DNA of 64,000 nt from Pseudomonas salomonii (GTDB lineage: Bacteria; Pseudomonadota; Gammaproteobacteria; Pseudomonadales; Pseudomonadaceae). Each line of letters begins with the position of its first letter. Positions within the stretch are counted from its first letter, which is position 1. Made by a program: the position numbers and the translations under genes. The DNA is taken from assembly GCF_900107155.1 (NCBI RefSeq), contig NZ_FNOX01000009.1:62001-126000 (forward strand). Reading direction: 5' to 3'. Under the pieces are notes generated by a model. The model was not told where the DNA came from. It saw nothing but the letters and a program-made list of their open reading frames with translations, and ran no database searches. Positions 33,690-41,879 of this stretch are shown here, piece by piece.

Positions 33690-33989
33690 GCGGTAGCCCC
33701 TTTGGCCCGGGCTCTAACAAACAAAACCATCTGCAATCCCTCGCACTGTGTGATCAGGCGAAGGACTTTGCAGAGGTTTTAAGACGCGCGCAGCAGTGCT
33801 TATCTGGCGGATTGGTAGGATGTTTCCGTGGTTTTTGTCGTCTGCTCGGTCGGGTGTGGTGATGTGATTGTCGTACAGCAGGCAGTCACGTTTGGTCGTA
33901 ACTGACAAATGCAGCAGGTCGGCGAACCCCGGTTAGACTTACCTGTCGATATCCGCACAACCCGGCCCGTCGTTATTCAAGGAAGCCCC
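33690..33989. other. 300-base gap between rhs and the DUF1615 gene
   Basis: Divergent promoter region for rhs (minus) and the lipoprotein gene (plus). It is less GC-rich than the neighbours. I see no coding sequence, strong dyad or repeat in it. Confidence 0.5.
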
Positions 33990-35075
33990 ATGTATTCAAG
34001 CCGCCTGATCCTGTGCCTCACCACGTTGCTGGTGCTGGCCGGTTGCTCCACCCCACGCGGCCCGCAGCAGCCTGAACGCAGCGAGGCTGAGGTGAAGGCG
34101 CAGATTGTGCGGCTGTTGCCAGCCACGGTGGCGGACCGCAACGGCTGGGCCACAGACATCTACACGGCCTTCGATACCCAGAAAATCTACCCCAGCAGCG
34201 AAAATATCTGCGCCGTGCTGGCGGTGACCGAGCAAGAGTCCACCTACCAGGTAGACCCGCCGGTGCCTAATATGGGCAAGATCGCCCAGGATGAAATCCT
34301 GCGCCGCGCCGGCAAGGTCCATGTGCCGGCCTTTGTGGTGCGCACCACGCTGCAATTGCGTTCGCCCACCGGCAAGACCTACGCCGAGCGCCTCAGTGCC
34401 GCACGCACAGAGAGGGACTTGAGCGGCATTTTTGACGATTTCATCAGTATGGTGCCCCTGGGTAATACCTTGTTCGGCGGCTTCAACCCGGTGCACACCG
34501 CCGGCCCCATGCAGGTCAGCATCGACTTTGCCCAGCAACACGCCCGCGATTATCCCTACACCGTGGATGGCACCATTCGCCGGGAAGTCTTCACCCGTCG
34601 TGGCGGCATGTACTTCGGTATCACGCATCTGCTCGGTTACCCGGTGAGCTACGACCAGCCGTTATACCGCTTCGCCGATTTCAACGCGGGGTTGTATGCC
34701 AGCCGCAATGCCGCGTTCCAGGCCGCTGTCAGCCGAGTCAGCGGCACCGAGCTGGCGCTGGATGGGGATCTGATTCGTTATGGCTCACTGCTGCCCGGCA
34801 CCACCGAGTTGGCGGTGCGTTCACTGGGTGCAAAGCTGGATATGCGCAACCCCAGCATCCGCAGCCAGTTGGAAAAGGGTGAGCAGTTCGATTTCGAGGA
34901 AACCACCCTCTACAAACGCGTCTTTGCCCTGGCCGACAAGGCTGCCGGCAAGCCGGTGCCGCGCGCGATCTTGCCGGGCATCGTGCTCAAAAGCCCGAAG
35001 ATCACCCGCAACCTCACCACCGCGTGGTTTGCCAAGCGCGTGGATGAGCGCTATCAGCGTTGCATGAAGCGTTAG
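33990..35075 (+). CDS. DUF1615 family lipoprotein
   Basis: 361 residues. Lipoprotein signal peptide (LILCLTTLLVLAGC; lipobox cysteine near 19), then a domain of the DUF1615 type. The core reads AVLAVTEQESTYQVDPPVPNMGKIAQDEI, where the conserved Glu in a 'TEQESTY' context recalls lysozyme-like transglycosylases, followed by NPVHTAGPMQVSIDFAQ. It may act on peptidoglycan, but this is inference. ATG at 33990 with AAGGAAG upstream. Confidence 0.85.
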   Translation: MYSSRLILCLTTLLVLAGCSTPRGPQQPERSEAEVKAQIVRLLPATVADRNGWATDIYTAFDTQKIYPSSENICAVLAVTEQESTYQVDPPVPNMGKIAQDEILRRAGKVHVPAFVVRTTLQLRSPTGKTYAERLSAARTERDLSGIFDDFISMVPLGNTLFGGFNPVHTAGPMQVSIDFAQQHARDYPYTVDGTIRREVFTRRGGMYFGITHLLGYPVSYDQPLYRFADFNAGLYASRNAAFQAAVSRVSGTELALDGDLIRYGSLLPGTTELAVRSLGAKLDMRNPSIRSQLEKGEQFDFEETTLYKRVFALADKAAGKPVPRAILPGIVLKSPKITRNLTTAWFAKRVDERYQRCMKR

Positions 35076-35165
35076 CTGATTGTTGATCATTGGCTTGGCT
35101 GATCTTGATGGCGATCTTGGGACGGCTGGGTTACACCTCGTGTTTTGGCCAAGGAAGCACTCGCC

Positions 35166-35585
35166 ATGATCACGCACGTCGTGCCCGAAGGCTTTGTCTC
35201 GCTGCCACGCAGCAGCCCGTTGCTCGACCTGTTGGGTCCGGCATATTGCCGGGGCGAAGGGTTACAACTGGAAATCGGCCTGCGTGCCGACAACCGCCAC
35301 GCCAATGGCCGTGGCACGGTGCACGGTGGGGTGTTGGCGACCCTGGCGGATGTCGGCATGGGTTATGCGATGGCGTTTTCCAGCGAACCGCCGTTACCGT
35401 TGATAACCGCGAGCATGACGTTGGACTACCTGGGCGCCGTGCAAGTGGGGGAGTGGATTGTGGTGCGCCTGGAGCACCACAAGCGTGGCCGGCAGATGGC
35501 GTTTGCCACCGTGAGCCTGCAAGTGGGCGACAAGGTGGTGGCACGCGCGAATGCGGTGTTTGCGGTACCTCATACCGAGGGATAA
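35166..35585 (+). CDS. PaaI family thioesterase (hotdog fold)
   Basis: 139 residues. Hotdog-fold acyl-CoA thioesterase with the family motif NRHANGRGTVHGGVLATLADVGMGYA and the strand LITASMTLDYLGAVQVGEWI. The ATG at 35166 has AAGGAA nine bases upstream; an in-frame TTG at 35145 would precede that site. It is convergent with the thiolase gene across a REP pair and a terminator. The acyl-CoA substrate is unknown. Confidence 0.88.
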   Translation: MITHVVPEGFVSLPRSSPLLDLLGPAYCRGEGLQLEIGLRADNRHANGRGTVHGGVLATLADVGMGYAMAFSSEPPLPLITASMTLDYLGAVQVGEWIVVRLEHHKRGRQMAFATVSLQVGDKVVARANAVFAVPHTEG

Positions 35586-35597
35586 CCGCGATCAACG

Positions 35598-35684
35598 GTG
35601 GGCGCTGGCTTGCCTGCGATAGCGGTTCGTCATTCAAGCCGTTGCTGGCTGATGCACCGCTATCGCAGGCAAGCCAGCTCCCAC
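35598..35684. repeat. REPIN (inverted REP pair)
   Basis: Arms 35598-35626 and 35656-35684 of the GTGGG(A/C)GCTGGCTTGCCTGCGATAGCGGT type, one mismatch, 29-base loop. It is between the thioesterase gene and the thiolase terminator. Confidence 0.9.
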
Positions 35685-35719
35685 AGTTAATCGTGTTTTT
35701 TCAGGAACACACGGGCAAA

Positions 35720-35755
35720 GAAAAGGCCCGATTTTTCGTGGAATCGAGCCTTTTC
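35720..35755. terminator. Intrinsic terminator, thiolase operon / thioesterase
   Basis: AAAAGGCCCGATT...AATCGAGCCTTTT with flanking A/T runs, 18 bases from the thiolase stop. It can work on both strands. Confidence 0.82.
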
Positions 35756-35772
35756 TCGTGTTGCTCTTTGGA

Positions 35773-36954
35773 TCAACTGCGCTCGAGGGCCAGGGCTACG
35801 CCTTGGCCGCCGCCGATGCACAGGGTGGCCAGGCCTTTCTTGGCGTCGCGCTTGATCATTTCATGCAGCAGGGTCACCAGCACGCGGCAGCCTGAGGCGC
35901 CGATCGGGTGGCCGATGGCGATGGCGCCGCCATTGACGTTGACCTTGTTCGCGTCCCATTCCAGCTCTTTGCCGACCGCCAAAGATTGCGCGGCGAAGGC
36001 TTCGTTGGCTTCGATCAGGTCCAGGTCGCCCAGGCTCCAACCGGCTTTGTCCAGGCAGCGGCGGGTAGCCGAGACCGGGCCGATGCCCATGATCGCAGGG
36101 TCCACGCCAGCATTGGCGTAGCTGGCGATACGCGCCAGCACCGGCAAGCCGAGAGCCTTGGCCTTGTCAGCGCTCATCAGCAGCACAGCGGCGGCGCCAT
36201 CGTTGAGGCTGGAGGCGTTGCCGGCGGTGACGCTGCCGTCTTTCTTGAACGCGGGCTTGAGCTTGGCCAATGACTCGGCAGTGGTGCCGCCGCGCGGTTG
36301 TTCATCCACGGCGAAGGCCACCGGGTCGCCCTTGCGCTGCGGGATCAGGACCGGAGTGATTTCATCGACAAACCGGCCGGCTTCGATAGCAGCGGCGGCT
36401 TTTTGCTGGGAGGCTGCGGCGAAGGCGTCCTGGGCTTCACGGCTGATGCCGTACTTGTCCACCAGGTTTTCGGCGGTGATGCCCATGTGGTAGTCGTTGA
36501 ACGCATCCCACAGGCCGTCGGTGATCATGCTGTCGAGCATCTTGGCATGACCCATGCGCAAGCCCGTGCGCGCAGCGGGCAAGACGTACGGCGCCAGGCT
36601 CATGTTCTCCATGCCGCCGGCGATGATCACATCAGCGTCGCCGCAACGGATGGCTTGAGCGCCCAGGTGCAGGGCCTTGAGGCCCGAGCCGCAGACCTTG
36701 TTCAGGGTCAAAGCCGGCACGGCGTGGGGCAGGCCAGCCAGAATCGAGGCCTGGCGCGCCGGGTTCTGGCCGCTGCCTGCGGTCAGTACCTGGCCGAGGA
36801 TCACTTCATCGACCTGAGCCGGGTCCAGGCCGGTCTGCTCCAGCAGGCGACGGATCACGGCCGCGCCCAACTCCGGTGCCGGAATGCTGGCCAGCGCTCC
36901 TTGAAAGCTGCCCACAGCGGTGCGGGTGGCAGCAACAATCACGACGTCTTGCAT
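35773..36954 (-). CDS. atoB: Acetyl-CoA C-acetyltransferase (thiolase)
   Basis: 393 residues of a thiolase II. Catalytic Cys is in LNKVCGSGLKAL (~88), the substrate His in GHPIGASG (~348) and the second Cys in TLCIGGGQG (~378). It cleaves acetoacetyl-CoA to two acetyl-CoA. ATG at 36954 with GAGGA eight bases upstream. Last gene of a three-gene operon after the two CoA-transferase subunits (11-base gap), matching the ketone-body/dehydrocarnitine route. Confidence 0.93.
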   Translation of the reverse strand: MQDVVIVAATRTAVGSFQGALASIPAPELGAAVIRRLLEQTGLDPAQVDEVILGQVLTAGSGQNPARQASILAGLPHAVPALTLNKVCGSGLKALHLGAQAIRCGDADVIIAGGMENMSLAPYVLPAARTGLRMGHAKMLDSMITDGLWDAFNDYHMGITAENLVDKYGISREAQDAFAAASQQKAAAAIEAGRFVDEITPVLIPQRKGDPVAFAVDEQPRGGTTAESLAKLKPAFKKDGSVTAGNASSLNDGAAAVLLMSADKAKALGLPVLARIASYANAGVDPAIMGIGPVSATRRCLDKAGWSLGDLDLIEANEAFAAQSLAVGKELEWDANKVNVNGGAIAIGHPIGASGCRVLVTLLHEMIKRDAKKGLATLCIGGGQGVALALERS

Positions 36955-36965
36955 GGAATCTGTCC

Positions 36966-37625
36966 TCACTGGAAGTGCATTTCTGGAACGTGGTCCGGGA
37001 CGATCAGTTTACCGGCGGTCTTGCTCACAATCTCTTCAACGCTGACGCCAGGTGCGCGTTCCTTGAGGACAAAAGCGCCATTTTCGATTTCCAGGTACGC
37101 AAGGTCTGTCAGCACGCGCTTGATGCACTGGGCGCCGGTCAGCGGCAGGCTGCATTGGCTGAGCAGTTTGGACTCACCGTCCTTGGACGCGTGGGTCATG
37201 ATCACGATGATGTTTTCTGCACCGGCTACCAGGTCCATGGCGCCGCCCATGCCCTTGACCAGCTTGCCGGGGATCATCCACGACGCGATGTTGCCCTGCA
37301 CGTCCACTTCAAATGCACCGAGCACGGTGAGGTCGACATGCCCGCCGCGAATCATCGCGAAGGATTCCGCAGAGGAGAAAATCGAGGCGCCGATGCGCGC
37401 CGTCACGGTTTGTTTGCCGGCGTTGATCATGTCGGCATCGATGGTTTCCTCGGTCGGAAACGGGCCCATGCCGAGCAGGCCGTTTTCCGATTGCAGCATG
37501 ACTTCCATGCCTTCAGGAATGTAGTTGGCCACCAGGGTGGGGATGCCGATGCCGAGGTTGACGTAGAAACCGTCCTGCATTTCGCGGGCGACGCGTTGAG
37601 CCATTTGTTCGCGGGTAAGAGCCAT
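36966..37625 (-). CDS. 3-oxoacid/dehydrocarnitine CoA-transferase subunit B
   Basis: 219 residues, family I CoA-transferase beta subunit. NLGIGIPTLVANYIP and the catalytic glutamate in SENGLLGMGP are present, with GGAMDLVAGA further on. ATG at 37625 has AAGGAGA upstream. With subunit A and the thiolase this is the arrangement of P. aeruginosa dhcAB-atoB, used in carnitine breakdown; general acetoacetate:succinyl-CoA transfer (ScoB/AtoA) is the alternative. Confidence 0.92.
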   Translation of the reverse strand: MALTREQMAQRVAREMQDGFYVNLGIGIPTLVANYIPEGMEVMLQSENGLLGMGPFPTEETIDADMINAGKQTVTARIGASIFSSAESFAMIRGGHVDLTVLGAFEVDVQGNIASWMIPGKLVKGMGGAMDLVAGAENIIVIMTHASKDGESKLLSQCSLPLTGAQCIKRVLTDLAYLEIENGAFVLKERAPGVSVEEIVSKTAGKLIVPDHVPEMHFQ

Positions 37626-37656
37626 GTGTTGTCTCCTTATTATTTGGGCTGGCGGA

Positions 37657-38355
37657 TTATTTGCGGACGGTGCGCTGTTCGATGCGCTTCTCGAAGGTGC
37701 CGCAAATGACTCGGTCGACGTAGATGCCTGGGGTGTGGATCTGCGCCGGGTCCAGCTCGCCCGGTTCGACGATTTCCTCAACTTCGACCACGGTGATCCT
37801 GCCCGCAGTAGCCGCCAGCGGGTTGAAGTTCTGCGCGGTATGGCGGTAGATGACGTTGCCGAAGTGGTCGGCTTTCCAGCCTTTGACAATGGCGAAGTCG
37901 CCGGTGATGGACTCTTCCATCAGGTACGGGCGACCGTTGAATTCCCGGGTTTCCTTGCCTTCGGCCACGGGAGTACCGACGCCGGTGGCGGTAAAGAAGG
38001 CCGGGATGCCGGCGCCGCCTGCACGCATTTTTTCCGCCAGGGTGCCTTGGGGCGTCAGCACCACTTCGATTTCGCCGCTGAGCAGTTGCTTCTCGAACAG
38101 GGCGTTTTCACCGACGTAGGAGGCGATCACTTTGCTGATCTGCTTTTCTTCCAGCAGTACGCCCAGGCCAAACCCGTCGACGCCGCAGTTGTTGGACACC
38201 ACGGTCAGGTCGCGGGTGCCTTTGCGCTTGATCTCGGCGATGAGGTTTTCTGGTATGCCGCACAGGCCAAAACCACCGGAGAGCACGGTCATGCCGTCTT
38301 CCAGGCCTGCCAGTGCTTCTTCATAGGACGCCACGCGTTTATCGAAACCTGCCAT
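37657..38355 (-). CDS. 3-oxoacid/dehydrocarnitine CoA-transferase subunit A
   Basis: 232 residues, alpha subunit. Carries GGFGLCGIPENLI, the SNNCGVDGFGLG loop and FFTATGVGTPVAEGKE. ATG at 38355 with AGAGGTG upstream. It heads the operon (31-base gap to subunit B). A LysR gene lies divergent 133 bases away and probably controls it, as DhcR does in P. aeruginosa. Confidence 0.92.
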   Translation of the reverse strand: MAGFDKRVASYEEALAGLEDGMTVLSGGFGLCGIPENLIAEIKRKGTRDLTVVSNNCGVDGFGLGVLLEEKQISKVIASYVGENALFEKQLLSGEIEVVLTPQGTLAEKMRAGGAGIPAFFTATGVGTPVAEGKETREFNGRPYLMEESITGDFAIVKGWKADHFGNVIYRHTAQNFNPLAATAGRITVVEVEEIVEPGELDPAQIHTPGIYVDRVICGTFEKRIEQRTVRK

Positions 38356-38488
38356 ATGCACCTCTTTTATTGTGTGTGGGCCAGCCAATGAACTGAGTGT
38401 TGCGCCGACGGATTGATTTGTTAAGTTGTTTTTTAAGGTTGATTGATTTAGAAAACAGCATAGTTCAATCCGCACCCGGAGCAGCCTC

Positions 38489-39391
38489 ATGACCGTCAAA
38501 CAGATGCGTGCCTTTCTCGCCGTGGCCCAAAGCCTGAGTTTTGCCGCTGCCTGCGAGCGTCTGCACCTTTCCCAGTCGGCGCTGAGCCTGACCATCAAGG
38601 GCCTGGAAGAGGGCCTGGGTGGCCGCCTGTTCAGCCGTAATACCCGCAATGTTGCGCTGACGCCCGAGGGTGAGTCGCTGCTGCCGCTGGCACGTCGGTT
38701 GATTGCCGATTGGGACAATGCCGAAGATGAACTGCGCCAGCGTTTTACCCTGCAACGTGGTCGCGTCACCGTAGCGGCGATGCCGTCGTTTGCGGGCAAC
38801 CTGCTGCCACCGATCCTGAAGATATTCCGCGCGCGTTACCCGCAGGTGAATGTGACGGTGCACGACCTGATCAATGAACAGGTGCTGGAGATGGTCCGCG
38901 ATCGCCAAGTGGAGCTGGGCGTGGCGTTCGAGCCATCTGAAGGCTCGTCCCTGGCCTTCACGCCGTTGTACCTGGACCGGTTTATTGCGGTGGTGCCCGG
39001 TGATTCGCCACTGGCGCAATGTACCGAAGTCGACTGGAAAACCCTGTTGGAACACCCCTTCATCACATTGCAACGGCCTTCGACGGTGCGAGTGATGCTT
39101 GAGGAGCACTTGGGAGCCTTGCGGATGAAATTGCCGGTGGCCCTGGAAAGTCATCAATTGGCTACGGTGGGCAAGATGGTTGCCAGTGGCCTGGGTGTCA
39201 GCGCCGTGCCCGCATTGTGCGCACGTCAGATGGAGGAGGCGGGCGCCCATTGCATCACCTTGAGCGATCCGGTGATCGAGCGGCCGATTGGTGTGCTGAC
39301 CAAACCTGGGCATGAGTTGTCGGCGGCGGCGCAGGTGTTGTTTGATATTTTTCGAGATGAAGCGGCGAAGGGACGTTTCCCGACTTTTTGA
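38489..39391 (+). CDS. LysR-family regulator of the CoA-transferase operon
   Basis: 300 residues: LysR helix-turn-helix (TVKQMRAFLAVAQSLSFAAACERLHLSQSALSLTIKGLE) and a periplasmic-binding-like effector domain. Divergent from the CoA-transferase/thiolase operon, the same setting as dhcR in P. aeruginosa. The AT-rich 133-base gap between them has TTAAG/TTAAGG-type repeats suited to LysR binding. The orthology to DhcR is inferred from context. Confidence 0.88.
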   Translation: MTVKQMRAFLAVAQSLSFAAACERLHLSQSALSLTIKGLEEGLGGRLFSRNTRNVALTPEGESLLPLARRLIADWDNAEDELRQRFTLQRGRVTVAAMPSFAGNLLPPILKIFRARYPQVNVTVHDLINEQVLEMVRDRQVELGVAFEPSEGSSLAFTPLYLDRFIAVVPGDSPLAQCTEVDWKTLLEHPFITLQRPSTVRVMLEEHLGALRMKLPVALESHQLATVGKMVASGLGVSAVPALCARQMEEAGAHCITLSDPVIERPIGVLTKPGHELSAAAQVLFDIFRDEAAKGRFPTF

Positions 39392-39408
39392 GGGTGCCAC
39401 AAAACAAA

Positions 39409-39498
39409 TGTGGGAGCTGGCTTGCCTGCGATAGCCAGTTAACATTCAACAACAGTGTTGGCAGTTAAACCGTTATCGCAAACAGACCCGCTCCCACA
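39409..39498. repeat. Degenerate REPIN
   Basis: The left arm TGTGGGAGCTGGCTTGCCTGCGATAG (39409-39434) is intact; the right arm (39473-39498) has drifted (TTATCGCAAACAGACCCGCTCCCACA). It lies between the LysR gene and the 109-residue hypothetical gene. Confidence 0.82.
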
Positions 39499-39513
39499 AT
39501 GGGCAAGTTGTAC

Positions 39514-39843
39514 TTAGTAGTAGCGGTCGATCACTTTAACTTGCGAGTTATCCTTGAAAGACGCCCAGGCACTGTTAAGTGTGTCGAATACTTGCTCGAT
39601 AAAATTGCGATCGGCTGCCGCTTTCTTGCCGACATAACCCTGGCCGCGGCGGTACATCTTCAGGCGCGCCGCCAGTTCGCGGTGGTTGCGGTCGAAATCG
39701 GCTTCTTCGGTATGGGGCGCCAGACAGTCAATTTTGACTTCGCCCGATTTGCCAACCCAAAGGATATGGTCGTCGAGTTTGTCTTTCTGCGCTGCGAACA
39801 TCTCAGCCAATTCATCGATAGTTGGTTGGTTGTTCAGATTCAT
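39514..39843 (-). CDS. Conserved hypothetical protein
   Basis: 109 residues, soluble, mixed charge. The central motif HILWVGKSGEVKIDCLAP is followed by a helical part and a C-terminal KVIDRYY. ATG at 39843 with AAGGGG eight bases upstream. No recognised domain, and no operon partner. GC and codon use match the core genome, so it is probably real. Confidence 0.65.
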   Translation of the reverse strand: MNLNNQPTIDELAEMFAAQKDKLDDHILWVGKSGEVKIDCLAPHTEEADFDRNHRELAARLKMYRRGQGYVGKKAAADRNFIEQVFDTLNSAWASFKDNSQVKVIDRYY

Positions 39844-40208
39844 AATGTAAGCCCCTTGACCAGTTGGCGATCTATCAGTTGATTCCGTTAAAACTGCTTA
39901 GTTGTCTCCGGTTGCGAAAACCGGGCGTCAGTGACGGTCTGCCGAATACGGGCAGGGTCTTGAACCTGATGCATGTAGTCTTGCTGATGAACGGCTACGC
40001 AATGGTTTCATCACGAAGACAAGCAGCATTTGAGCTCCTTGTACTAACCCTTGCGGGCCGGTCAGCTTCATCAATCTGCCTTGTGGGCAGTGCACATCCG
40101 GAAAAAACAGCTCGGCGGTCAGACGAGCTTGCTCAAAACGCGTGTTACCAACGCTCCCGATCCGGGAGACGTCTCGATAATGCAAGGACAAAAAGGTTAC
40201 GTCAACGG

Positions 40209-40240
40209 TTATGTAGTGATTATTTTCAGTCACTACATAA
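40209..40240. promoter_or_regulatory. Perfect inverted repeat TTATGTAGTGA-N10-TCACTACATAA
   Basis: Arms 40209-40219 and 40230-40240 are exact complements with a 10-base AT-rich loop (TTATTTTCAG). It has no T-tail to be a terminator and no gene close on the plus strand. It looks like a dimeric-regulator operator left in a gene-poor stretch. Confidence 0.4.
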
Positions 40241-40341
40241 ATTGCTGTGGGGACGGGAGAATGCGTGAAAACGTGACTTGGGCGTCATTTTTTGTGCGGT
40301 GGGTCGTGGTGGGCGTAATGGCCAAATCAGCACAGAACCCC

Positions 40342-40430
40342 TGTGGGAGCGGGCTTGCTCGCGAATGCGGTGGGTCAGTTCAACATTTTTTAACTGACAC
40401 TCCGCATTCGCGAGCAAGCCCGCGCCCACA
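40342..40430. repeat. REPIN (inverted REP pair)
   Basis: Arms 40342-40370 and 40402-40430 of type TGTGGGAGCGGGCTTGCTCGCGAATGCGG, one mismatch. It lies just beyond the sirtuin gene's 3' end. Confidence 0.9.
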
Positions 40431-40449
40431 TTTTTGATTTGAAGTGTGC

Positions 40450-41298
40450 CTACTGTCCCAATCGCTCGGCCAGCAGAGGCAACAACCGCTCGCATGACGC
40501 CTCGATCTTCACCTGCAACAGCTCATCCCCACGGGTCTTGCCCAGGTTGATGGCTATCACCGGCTTGCCTTGCTCCACCATCGCCTTGCACAGGCGAAAC
40601 GCGGAATAGGCCATCAGCGAAGATCCCACCACCAGCAGCCCGTCGGCATGCTCAACGGCGGCCATGGCCCTGGCCGCCGTTGCCGGTGCCACGTTCTCGC
40701 CAAAAAATACAACGTCTGGCTTCAAGCGCTCGCCGTTGCAATGGGGGCAGCGCGGCATCTGGAAGCGTTCTTCAAAGGTCGAATCGAGCAGGGTGTCACC
40801 GTCAGGCGCCTGCACCGCGTGGACCTGCACCAGATAAGGATTATCGATTTCCATCTGCCGCTGAATCACGTCGCGGGTACTGCGCTGCTGGCAGTCCAGG
40901 CAAAGCACACGATGCAGGCTGCCATGCAGTTCGATCACCTCATGGCTGCCGGCCTGATCATGCAGGGTGTCGACGTTTTGCGTGATCAGCCCGCTGATAC
41001 GCTCGCGTTGCTGCAGTGTTGCCAGCGCCAGATGAGCCTGGTTCGGCTGCGCAATACGCACCCGTGGCCAACCCAGCATGGCCCGTGCCCAATAGCGGCG
41101 GCGCGCTTGGGCGGTGGCGAGGAATTCCTGGTACATCATCGGCGCCTTGCCACGGCGCACGCCTTCGCTGTCGCGATAATCCGGGATGCCCGATGACGTG
41201 CTGATACCTGCACCGGTCAAGACCAAAAAGCGTCGTTCAGCCATGGCCCGGTACAGGGTGTCGAGGTGGTCGTCTTGGTGGTCCAGCGTATCGAGCAT
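40450..41298 (-). CDS. NAD-dependent protein deacetylase (Sir2 family)
   Basis: 282 residues. GAGIS (29-33) and GIPDYR (37-42) bind NAD; TQNVDTLHDQAG and ELHG (catalytic His) follow; two C-x2-C pairs (CLDCQ, CPHCN) hold the structural zinc; VVGSSLMAYSAFRL completes the NAD site. Removes acyl groups from lysines in an NAD-dependent way; the sequence is close to the class II (SIRT4-like) bacterial sirtuins. It follows the CBS gene by eight bases, so the two are one operon. Confidence 0.93.
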   Translation of the reverse strand: MLDTLDHQDDHLDTLYRAMAERRFLVLTGAGISTSSGIPDYRDSEGVRRGKAPMMYQEFLATAQARRRYWARAMLGWPRVRIAQPNQAHLALATLQQRERISGLITQNVDTLHDQAGSHEVIELHGSLHRVLCLDCQQRSTRDVIQRQMEIDNPYLVQVHAVQAPDGDTLLDSTFEERFQMPRCPHCNGERLKPDVVFFGENVAPATAARAMAAVEHADGLLVVGSSLMAYSAFRLCKAMVEQGKPVIAINLGKTRGDELLQVKIEASCERLLPLLAERLGQ

Positions 41299-41306
41299 GG
41301 GTTCCC

Positions 41307-41747
41307 CTATTCGCCGCGGATGTACTGCTCCAGCTGTTTGATCAGGTCGGCCTGCTCGGCAATGGCCTCTTTTACCAGGTCACCAATGGACAGCAGGCCC
41401 AGCAGTTTGCCGTCTTCGACCACGGGCAGGTGGCGCAGGTGACTGTCGGTCATGATGTTCATGCATTCTTCGACACTTTTATGGGTATCAACGGTAATCA
41501 CAGGGGAACTCATCACCTCATCCACTCGGGTTTTGACCGACGACAGGCCCTTGAGGATGAGTTTGCGTGCGTAATCGCGTTCGCTGATGATTCCGACAAC
41601 TGCACCCTCCTTGACCACCGGCAAGGCGCCGACGTTTTTCTCCGACATTCGCACCAGCGCCTCAAACACCGTGTGATCCCATTGGATGGTATGCACGTCC
41701 TGATTCTTCTGGTCCTTGGCTTTGAGCACTTGTGCAACGGTTTTCAT
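41307..41747 (-). CDS. CBS domain-containing protein
   Basis: 146 residues made almost only of two CBS domains (~13-68 and ~78-134): MSEKNVGALPVVKEGAVVGIISERDYARKL and MTDSHLRHLPVVEDGKLLGLLSIGDLVKE. Such stand-alone CBS pairs bind adenine nucleotides or NAD(H). Start ATG 41747, with GGAG at good spacing. Directly precedes the sirtuin gene, which suggests a shared link to NAD or energy state. Confidence 0.9.
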   Translation of the reverse strand: MKTVAQVLKAKDQKNQDVHTIQWDHTVFEALVRMSEKNVGALPVVKEGAVVGIISERDYARKLILKGLSSVKTRVDEVMSSPVITVDTHKSVEECMNIMTDSHLRHLPVVEDGKLLGLLSIGDLVKEAIAEQADLIKQLEQYIRGE

Positions 41748-41879
41748 GGCGGCCACTCCGGTGTTGTTGTTAGGAAGTCAGCGAGTCCCCTACAGAATCC
41801 TAGACGGGCTACAGCGCTGCAAGGCCCAAAGCGGCGTTAAACCCGTCGAAAAACGTCATTCACTGGTTTAATTCGCGTT

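Larger units (their letters stand above)
39844..40449. other. 606-base region without a supported gene
   Basis: It holds the promoter of the hypothetical gene at 39514-39843, a perfect 11-bp inverted repeat (40209-40240) and a REPIN (40342-40430). Open frames across it (for example 39928-40233 on the minus strand) have no domain, ribosome site or plausible composition, so I call no gene. It may be a decayed gene. Confidence 0.55.

Noticed and set aside
39928..40233. 101-codon minus-strand frame in the gene-poor stretch
   Set aside because: No domain, no credible ribosome site, and its start lies within the perfect inverted repeat; treated as chance.
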